A DNA stretch of 46,739 nucleotides from JBMNKL01 sp050261495 (lineage in GTDB: Bacteria; Bacillota; Clostridia; Acetivibrionales; DTU013). The first letter of the stretch is position 1, and every line of letters starts with the position of its first letter. Shown here in pieces: positions 41,233 to 46,739 of this stretch. The stretch is taken from NCBI GenBank assembly GCA_050261495.1, contig JBLNDI010000112.1, positions 1-46,739 of the forward strand, in the 5' to 3' direction. Both the position numbers and the translations under genes were made by a program. The notes below the pieces were generated by a model, which made no database searches, had not been told where the DNA came from, and saw nothing but the letters and a program-made list of their open reading frames with translations.

Positions 41233-43221
41233 ATGCACGATTCCGAATTGTTAACCATCAATACTATAAGGATTTTATCAGCTGAAGCGGTTCAGAAGGC
41301 AAATTCCGGACACCCTGGCCTTCCAATGGGAGCCGCTCCCATGGCATACACGCTTTGGGCAAAACACTTGAAGCACAATCCTAAAAACCCTGATTGGGAT
41401 GACCGCGACAGGTTCATATTGTCAGCCGGCCATGGATCCATGCTTCTTTATTCACTGCTTTACTTGTTCGGCTACGGACTTGAACTGGATGATTTGAAAA
41501 ACTTCAGGCAATTGGGAAGCCTGACGGCAGGGCACCCGGAATACGGCCATACAAAGGGAGTCGAAATCACAACGGGTCCGCTCGGACAGGGACTGGCAAA
41601 CGCTGTAGGAATGGCCATCGCGGAAGCGTACCTTGCGGAGAAGTTCAATCGCCCGGGATTTCCCGTGGTAGACCATTATACGTATGTCCTGGCCGGGGAC
41701 GGCTGCATGATGGAAGGCGTTGCGTCCGAAGCGGCTTCACTTGCGGGCACCCTTGGGCTTGGAAAACTTATAGTCCTCTATGATTCAAACAATATAACCA
41801 TTGAAGGCTCCACGGACCTGGCTTTCCGCGAAGACGTGGCAAAACGGTTTGAAGCGTATGGCTGGCATACATTGCACGTGAAGGACGGAAATAACATATC
41901 CGATATCGATGCCGCCATAAAAGCCGCAAAAGCGGAAACAGGGAGGCCGTCCCTGATAGTGATAAAAACGCAGATCGGATATGGATGTCCCGCAAAGCAG
42001 GGTAAGGCGTCCGCCCACGGCGAACCTCTCGGAGCCGAGAATATCAAGGCTGCCAAGGAATGCCTGGGATGGAAATATGATGAAGAGTTCTTTGTGCCTG
42101 AAGAGGTGACCAGGCATCTCAAGGGATTAATCGAAGAAGGGCAGAAACGGGAAAATGAATGGAACAAGCTGGTTTCCGCCTATAAAAAGGAATTCCCCGA
42201 CCTTGCGGAAGAGTGGGATGCGTGGAAGAGATGTGATCATACTGATAAATTGCTGGAAGACGCGGAATTTTGGAAGTTTGACAATAAGGCAACCGCGACC
42301 AGGTCTTCATCCGGAGACATACTGAACAGGCTGGCGGGTATCGTGCCGAACCTCATCGGCGGTTCAGCAGACCTGGCGCCATCGAACAAATCCTACATGA
42401 AGGACAGGGGTGATTTTTCCGCGGAAAACCGCAAAGGTTCCAACCTTCATTTCGGAGTCCGTGAGCATGCAATGGCCGCGATTGCCAACGGAATGGCCGC
42501 TCATGGCAGGCTCAGGCCGTATGTCGCAACGTTCTTCGTATTCAGCGATTACATGAAGCACTCGATGAGGCTGTCCTCAATGATGAAATTGCCGGTGACG
42601 TATATACTGACGCACGACAGCATCGGCGTCGGGGAAGACGGACCGACCCACCAGCCCATCGAGCATCTGGCGTCACTGCGGAGCATTCCCGGTTTCGTGG
42701 TATTCAGGCCGTGCGATTCGAAAGAAACCGCCGCGGGATGGTATGCCGCGATGACAAGGAAGAATTCCCCGACGGCGCTAATTCTCACGAGACAAAACCT
42801 GCCCCAGATTGAATCCACGGGTGTGAAAGCGCTGAAAGGGGCATATATATTGCTGGATTCAGAGGATAAGCCCGAGATTATACTCATCGCGTCAGGCTCT
42901 GAAGTCCAGTTGGTTTATGAAGCAGGCAAAAAGCTTATGGAACGCGGAGTGGCCGTACGGGTCGTAAGCATGCCCTCCTGGGAGTTGTTCGAGGAACAGG
43001 ACGAGGCATACAAGGAAAGTGTCCTGCCTAAAGACGTCGAAAAGCGGCTGGCGGTGGAAGCTGCGTCATCTTTCGGTTGGCACAAGTACGTTGGAACCAA
43101 AGGTGATATAATTTCCATCGACTGTTTCGGGGAATCGGCTCCTGCCGAACAACTGTTTAAAAAGTACGGGTTTACCGTTGAGAATGTGCTGGATAGGGCG
43201 TTGAAGCTGTTGGAGGGTTGA
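41233..43221 (+). CDS. tkt: Transketolase
   Basis: A 662-residue full-length thiamine-diphosphate enzyme of the pentose phosphate pathway that converts xylulose 5-phosphate and partners to glycolytic sugars. Motifs: AEAVQKANSGHPGLPMGAAP, the ThDP/metal GDG segment (AGDGCMMEGVASEAAS) and VREHAMAAIANGMAAHG with the catalytic glutamate. The start is ATG 41233, 6 bases after AGGAGG; the frame is open back to 41041, but the promoter lies inside that extension. It fits pentose use by the xylosidases and the sugar importer. Confidence 0.95.
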   Translation: MHDSELLTINTIRILSAEAVQKANSGHPGLPMGAAPMAYTLWAKHLKHNPKNPDWDDRDRFILSAGHGSMLLYSLLYLFGYGLELDDLKNFRQLGSLTAGHPEYGHTKGVEITTGPLGQGLANAVGMAIAEAYLAEKFNRPGFPVVDHYTYVLAGDGCMMEGVASEAASLAGTLGLGKLIVLYDSNNITIEGSTDLAFREDVAKRFEAYGWHTLHVKDGNNISDIDAAIKAAKAETGRPSLIVIKTQIGYGCPAKQGKASAHGEPLGAENIKAAKECLGWKYDEEFFVPEEVTRHLKGLIEEGQKRENEWNKLVSAYKKEFPDLAEEWDAWKRCDHTDKLLEDAEFWKFDNKATATRSSSGDILNRLAGIVPNLIGGSADLAPSNKSYMKDRGDFSAENRKGSNLHFGVREHAMAAIANGMAAHGRLRPYVATFFVFSDYMKHSMRLSSMMKLPVTYILTHDSIGVGEDGPTHQPIEHLASLRSIPGFVVFRPCDSKETAAGWYAAMTRKNSPTALILTRQNLPQIESTGVKALKGAYILLDSEDKPEIILIASGSEVQLVYEAGKKLMERGVAVRVVSMPSWELFEEQDEAYKESVLPKDVEKRLAVEAASSFGWHKYVGTKGDIISIDCFGESAPAEQLFKKYGFTVENVLDRALKLLEG

Positions 43222-43267
43222 AGCGGTTCAATAGATGAAGCGCCATGGGAATGAACAACCATGATTA

Positions 43268-43301
43268 AAAACGGCAGGCTCTGAATGGGGCCTGCCGTTT
43301 T
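43268..43301. terminator. Bidirectional terminator between tkt and the YjfB-like gene
   Basis: A perfect 12-bp stem AAAACGGCAGGC (43268-43279) / GCCTGCCGTTTT (43290-43301). T-rich ends on both strands serve both converging genes. Confidence 0.85.
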
Positions 43302-43338
43302 AAACCGTGTACTCCCGGCTGATGACACACCTTGGGCG

Positions 43339-43536
43339 CTATACCTTTATGTCAATATTGCCGCCCTTGTGGGGCGTCACTGAGTTTTCCATAGTTTTTT
43401 CGTTGGTGTTGCGAAAGCCCTGGAGCAGTCTAAGCATGGACAACGTATCCTGGTGCAGGGTTTTCCTGAGCATTGCAATACTCATGGCATGCCTGATGCT
43501 GCTGATGTTGTTAAGCAAAGCGTTGTTTATTTCCAT
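43339..43536 (-). CDS. Small YjfB-like (putative motility) protein
   Basis: A 65-residue protein whose C-terminal SVTPHKGGNIDIKV resembles the NPHLGxxIDIRV-type ending of the YjfB family, small proteins linked to motility genes in Firmicutes. The middle (IRHAMSIAMLRKTLHQD) also fits that pattern. Read leftward, GGGGGTG lies 7 bases before the ATG at 43536. No flagellar gene is adjacent, but a chemoreceptor is in the window. Family assignment is by eye and moderate. Confidence 0.65.
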   Translation of the reverse strand: MEINNALLNNISSIRHAMSIAMLRKTLHQDTLSMLRLLQGFRNTNEKTMENSVTPHKGGNIDIKV

Positions 43537-43723
43537 GGCTTCACCCCCGGCAATGTTCTTTACTAAATCGTACTATATTCCGACATTATTATAAATAAGG
43601 CTTGAGAACTATTTTATACCGGACCGGGCGGGAATTCCGCGGCAATAAATAACCCCGGCCGTAATTTTTGTGGTAATATTATATATGCTGTTTAAGTTTA
43701 ATATTTTGGAGTAAAAGATAAAA

Positions 43724-44647
43724 ATGCGCAACCGTGTTAAAAAACTGCTGGCGGCGGCAATTGCCTTCCTGCTTTTGACGGTGGGATGCGCCCGCGCCGT
43801 AAACCCGGGAAACGGGAAAAATCCGGTTCCCGGCGACCGGAAAGTGTTGAATATAGTAACCTCGTTTTATCCCGTCTATATAGCTGTAATTAATGTGACA
43901 CGGGATGTACCGGGCGTTGAGGTAACCAATATGACAGGACCGCAGGAAGGATGCCTGCATGATTACGCGTTGAAGCCGGAAGATTTGAAGATTATCGGGG
44001 AGGCGGATGTTTTAGTAATTAACGGGGCCGGAATGGAAGCTTTCCTCGACGGTGTGATAAAACAGCAAAAAAACATAAGGGTCATAGAAGCCTCGGAAGG
44101 AATCCCCTTGCTGAAGGATGAGAACGGTGAAGAAAATCCGCATGTATGGGTCAGCGTTACAAACATGATTGATTACGTGGGAAATATTGCAAGGCGGTTA
44201 TCGGAAGCAGATCCTGAAAATGCGGATTTATACCGCGAAAATGCCCGGGTGTACAAGGCCAAGCTTGAAAAGCTGAGGGAAGAGATGCACAAAACGTTGG
44301 GCAATTTAAGGAGCAGGGATATTGTCACATTCCATGAGGCGTTTCCGTACTTTGCGAAAGAGTTTGACCTGAATGTTGTCGCGGTAGTGGAAAGCGGGCA
44401 TGATTCCGAACCCACGCCCAGGGAGCTTGCCGAATTGATAGAAAACATCCGCAAAAGCGGCGTAAAGGCGTTGTTTACGGAACCCCAGTATTCATCCGGG
44501 GTGGTGGAAACGATAGCCCGCGAAACCGGCGCAAAGGTGTATACGCTTGATCCGGTGGTTTCAGGCGAAGCGTCGCCGGAAGCTTATGACGAATACATAG
44601 AGGTTATGAGGAGAAACATGTTAACGCTGCTGGAAGCGCTTGGCTGA
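43724..44647 (+). CDS. znuA: Zinc/manganese-type ABC transporter binding lipoprotein
   Basis: A 307-residue cluster A-I metal-binding lipoprotein (ZnuA/AdcA/MtsA family). The signal peptide ends LLTVGC, with lipidated C22. Metal ligands are expected at the histidines in CLHDYALKP, ENPHVWVS and TFHEAFPYFA and the acidic residue in TLDPVVSG. The histidine-rich loop typical of many ZnuA proteins is missing, so manganese is also possible. The ribosome site is GGAG 12 bases upstream. I found no clear Zur box in the 187-bp upstream gap. Confidence 0.88.
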   Translation: MRNRVKKLLAAAIAFLLLTVGCARAVNPGNGKNPVPGDRKVLNIVTSFYPVYIAVINVTRDVPGVEVTNMTGPQEGCLHDYALKPEDLKIIGEADVLVINGAGMEAFLDGVIKQQKNIRVIEASEGIPLLKDENGEENPHVWVSVTNMIDYVGNIARRLSEADPENADLYRENARVYKAKLEKLREEMHKTLGNLRSRDIVTFHEAFPYFAKEFDLNVVAVVESGHDSEPTPRELAELIENIRKSGVKALFTEPQYSSGVVETIARETGAKVYTLDPVVSGEASPEAYDEYIEVMRRNMLTLLEALG

Positions 44648-44808
44648 CCGGATGCAATGCTTCGGCGCCGGGCAATAACATGAAGGCAGGTTTTTAAGAT
44701 AAACTTTGGGGTAAAAAGAAAGGTGAAACCTGTGAAACGGGTTGGAAGCCCGCTGGCTGAAGATCTGCGGCTAAGGGAGCGGCCGGGAAGGCGGCCGGGA
44801 GGTGACTT
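44648..44808 (+). other. 161-bp GC-rich spacer inside the metal-transport operon
   Basis: Unusually long for an operon gap. It contains a CGGG/CCCG hairpin near 44740 and two copies of GCGGCCGGGA (44778-44802 area) just before the znuC ribosome site. A 28-codon frame from GTG 44731 overlaps the znuC start. It may be structured leader RNA; I could not match it to a known riboswitch. Confidence 0.4.
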
Positions 44809-45606
44809 ATGGCTATAAACGGCAGGCATGAAAAGTGTGAAAACAAATGCAGCGTATTGTGCTGTACCAAAATAGAAAACTTCTCTGTTACAATGGGAAC
44901 GGTCCGCATCCTGGAAAATGTCAGCATGCATATCCATTGCGGCGAGCTGACGGCTATTATCGGACCCAACGGCGCCGGCAAGACTACCCTTCTGAGGGCT
45001 ATCCTCGGAGAGGTGCCGCACACGGGAGAACTCAAGTACCTTGACTCAAGCGGAGCGAGCGGCGGCAAACCTCTGATCGGTTATGTGCCGCAGAAAATCA
45101 GTTTTGACACCGATGCGCCGGCGAGCGTGCTGGACTTGTTTATAGCATGCATGTCGAAAATGCCGGCATGGTTGTTAAAACCCGGAACTGTAAGGAAAAA
45201 GGCCGTGGAAGGCCTGGCGAAAGTGAAAGCGGAGCACCTGGTTGACCGCAGGCTTGGCGCGCTTTCCGGCGGAGAAATGCAGAGAGTGCTGCTGGCGCTG
45301 GCCCTCGATCCCGTTCCAAACCTCCTTCTGCTTGACGAACCGTCGTCCGGAATAGACCAGGGTGGGCTTGAGCTTTTTTATAATACCGTTTCGGAAATAA
45401 GGCAGAATTATGACCTTTCAATCATCCTGGTATCCCACGATTTCGACCTGGTGGCTAAATACGCCGACCGGGTGGTCCTTCTCAACAGGACGGTAATCAC
45501 CAGCGGGACGCCGGAGCAGGTTTTGAACGACGAGCGTACGATGAGGCTTTTTGGTGTTTCCTGTCATTTTTTACATCCCGGCGGCGGTGAAAGGAGGACG
45601 GAATGA
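44809..45606 (+). CDS. znuC: Metal ABC transporter ATPase
   Basis: A 265-residue ABC ATPase that powers metal import. Walker A is GPNGAGKTT (~53), the signature LSGGEMQR, Walker B NLLLLDEPSSGID and the switch histidine is in LVSHD. The N-terminus has an added segment with H7, C10, C14, C18 and C19 before the conserved core starts near residue 21. GGGAGGTG lies 5 bases before the ATG, so this extension is genuinely translated. In a zinc importer these cysteines could sense or pass metal, which is inference. It overlaps the permease gene by 4 bases. Confidence 0.92.
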   Translation: MAINGRHEKCENKCSVLCCTKIENFSVTMGTVRILENVSMHIHCGELTAIIGPNGAGKTTLLRAILGEVPHTGELKYLDSSGASGGKPLIGYVPQKISFDTDAPASVLDLFIACMSKMPAWLLKPGTVRKKAVEGLAKVKAEHLVDRRLGALSGGEMQRVLLALALDPVPNLLLLDEPSSGIDQGGLELFYNTVSEIRQNYDLSIILVSHDFDLVAKYADRVVLLNRTVITSGTPEQVLNDERTMRLFGVSCHFLHPGGGERRTE

Positions 45607-46451
45607 TGCTGGATATTTTGTATGGCATTATAGACTTTCTGCTTCCTTTTGAATGGATAAAACACGATTTTATGAAAAACGCGCTTCTTGCAGTAATCTT
45701 GCTGGCGCCTGTTTTCGGGCTTTTGGGCACGATGGTTGTCGGCAACAGGATGGCGTTTTTCTCGGATTCCATAGGCCACGGGGCGTTCACCGGGCTGGCG
45801 ATAGGCGCTATACTGGGCGGGATCCGGCCTATATGGAGCGCCTTACTGTTTTCTGCGGTTTTTGCCGTTGTAATAACCGTTATAAAAAACAAAAGCAGGA
45901 CTTCCACCGATACGGTTATCGGGGCGTTTTCTTCCACTGCGGTAGCCATAGGGCTTGTAATTCTTTCGCTGGGAGGGGGGATCGGAAAGTATTCTTCCTA
46001 CCTGGTGGGAGATATTCTCAGCATCTCGCCGTTTGAAATACTGCTGGCATTTGTTGCTTTTGTCGCAGTTATCGTACTATGGGCGATAATGTTCAACAAG
46101 GTGCTGCTGATCAGCATCAGCCGCTCCCTTGCGGCCAGCCGCGGAGTAAAAACCCTGCCGGTTGAGATAATTTTTACGGCGGCCATAGCGTCGGTTGTGA
46201 CAATATCAATACGGTGGGTAGGATTGCTGATCATAAACTCGCTCCTTGTGCTGCCCGCTGCGGCTTCACGCAATGTTTCCGGCAATGTGCGCCAATACCA
46301 TGCAATATCGGTAGGCATTTCCATGTTCTCAGGCATTTCCGGGCTGATTGCATCCTACTACTGGAATACTGCCGCTGGTGCGACGATTGTGCTTATGGCG
46401 GCTGCCCTGTACTTCATATCTTTTTTCCTGGGAAAAAGATTTACGGCATGA
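45603..46451 (+). CDS. znuB: Metal ABC transporter permease
   Basis: A 282-residue ABC-3 family membrane protein with about eight hydrophobic segments. Conserved features are FFSDSIGHGAFTGLAIG near residue 55, SRSLAASRGVK in the cytoplasmic loop and WVGLLIINSLLVLPAAASRNVS near 200. It forms the zinc or manganese channel with ZnuC. The start overlaps the znuC stop (ATGA type); a second ATG follows immediately and could be used instead. Confidence 0.92.
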   Translation: MMLDILYGIIDFLLPFEWIKHDFMKNALLAVILLAPVFGLLGTMVVGNRMAFFSDSIGHGAFTGLAIGAILGGIRPIWSALLFSAVFAVVITVIKNKSRTSTDTVIGAFSSTAVAIGLVILSLGGGIGKYSSYLVGDILSISPFEILLAFVAFVAVIVLWAIMFNKVLLISISRSLAASRGVKTLPVEIIFTAAIASVVTISIRWVGLLIINSLLVLPAAASRNVSGNVRQYHAISVGISMFSGISGLIASYYWNTAAGATIVLMAAALYFISFFLGKRFTA

Positions 46452-46499
46452 TGGCCCGGCTGGAACCCGTGACAGCCTGAACGTTTTCCAGGATTTATT

Positions 46500-46528
46500 T
46501 GATAAGAGGTAACTAATGTTATATAATG
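46500..46528 (+). promoter_or_regulatory. Promoter of the window-end zinc-ribbon gene
   Basis: TTGATA (46500-46505), a 17-base spacer and a perfect TATAAT (46523-46528). The start point would be about 42 bases before the ATG. Confidence 0.75.
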
Positions 46529-46576
46529 TTGACATGATATCTCCATGGATATTTTTGTATGAAGGGAGAGTTTGAA

Positions 46577-46739
46577 ATGTTTTGTGGTAATTGTGGAAGC
46601 AAGTTGCCAGATGGTGCGAAGTTCTGCATGAACTGCGGGACGAAAACCGCAAGCAACGAACCTGCTGATGAAAAAGCGGCGCAGGAAGCTGCTGCTGCCA
46701 ACGATTCAACTGCAACCGCCGAAATGACGCCTGTTGATC
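46577..46739 (+). CDS. N-terminal zinc-ribbon protein (partial, runs off the window)
   Basis: The first 54 codons are visible. The protein opens with a zinc-ribbon knuckle, MFCGNCGSKLPDGAKFCMNCG, of the kind that begins many membrane or regulatory proteins in Firmicutes, then an Ala/Thr/Glu-rich linker. The rest lies outside the window, so the main domain is unknown. The ribosome site GAAGGGAG lies 8 bases before the ATG. Confidence 0.85.
   Translation, partial: MFCGNCGSKLPDGAKFCMNCGTKTASNEPADEKAAQEAAAANDSTATAEMTPVD

Noticed and set aside
44690..44808. Cobalamin riboswitch
   Set aside because: The spacer is GC-rich and partly structured, but it lacks the conserved B12-box sequence, and the operon imports a metal ion.
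44731..44817. 28-codon frame (GTG start) before znuC
   Set aside because: Arg/Gly/Pro-rich, overlaps the znuC start and has no family resemblance; probably chance in GC-rich DNA.

Overview
The window reads as chromosome of a saccharolytic, anaerobic, low-to-mid GC Clostridia (Firmicutes). The grounds are the strong AGGAGG-type ribosome sites, frequent AGG/AGA arginine and ATA isoleucine codons, TATAAT promoters, an electron-bifurcating-type [FeFe] hydrogenase operon, S-layer homology (SLH) anchoring, YesN/YesM-type sugar sensing and an intracellular set of beta-glycosidases. The family is an inference: it resembles cellulose/xylan-using Ruminiclostridium/Acetivibrio relatives, but no rRNA or marker gene here settles it. 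I see no tRNA, rRNA, CRISPR array, intact insertion sequence or prophage.

Layout. 1-5530: start of a leftward gene, then a five-gene hydrogenase operon (NuoE-like hydC, an orphan HATPase protein, a [2Fe-2S] protein, hydB, hydA) behind a sigma-A promoter carrying a near-perfect Rex operator, closed by a terminator. 5531-11852: a gene-free block with stem-loops and palindromes, two-subunit class I fumarase, a YbaK-type deacylase, nitroreductase, DUF362 protein, RidA and RqcH/NFACT. 11976-16137: GH39 beta-xylosidase, malic enzyme and alanine racemase. 16193-21401: a leftward SLH protein with three C-terminal repeats, a rightward agmatinase and a leftward GH3 beta-xylosidase-type enzyme. 21633-32232: DUF1540 mini-protein, then a sugar-sensing and uptake locus: YesN-like regulator, YesM/LytS-like kinase, lipoprotein sugar binder, ABC ATPase, permease, main sugar-binding lipoprotein and a chemoreceptor. 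32351-41048: MetA (acetyl-type by residue 111), GH94 phosphorylase, zinc-ribbon protein, a 430-bp gene-free stretch with a DnaA-box cluster, long-form HPF, GH1 beta-glucosidase, aldo/keto reductase-ferredoxin fusion and MetY. 41233-46739: transketolase, a leftward YjfB-like small protein, a zinc/manganese-type ABC importer (znuA, znuC, znuB) and the 5' end of a zinc-ribbon protein.

How the parts may work together. Xylo- or gluco-oligosaccharides would be sensed outside by the lipoprotein-kinase-regulator set, imported by the ABC system, and cut in the cytoplasm by GH39, GH3, GH1 and GH94 enzymes, none of which has a signal peptide. Transketolase would carry pentose carbon to glycolysis, and NADH plus reduced ferredoxin would be vented as H2 by HydABC under redox control by Rex. 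Malic enzyme and fumarase link C4 acids to pyruvate. MetA with glutamate at position 111 and MetY together predict homocysteine synthesis by acetylation and direct sulfhydrylation.

The signals most worth a second look are the DnaA-box cluster with a 40-bp perfect inverted repeat (36221-36340), the tandem Rex-like sites before hydC, the orphan ATPase inside the hydrogenase operon, the stem-loop/palindrome block at 5569-5765, the tandem 22-bp repeats before the SLH gene, and the SigB-like promoter before hpf.
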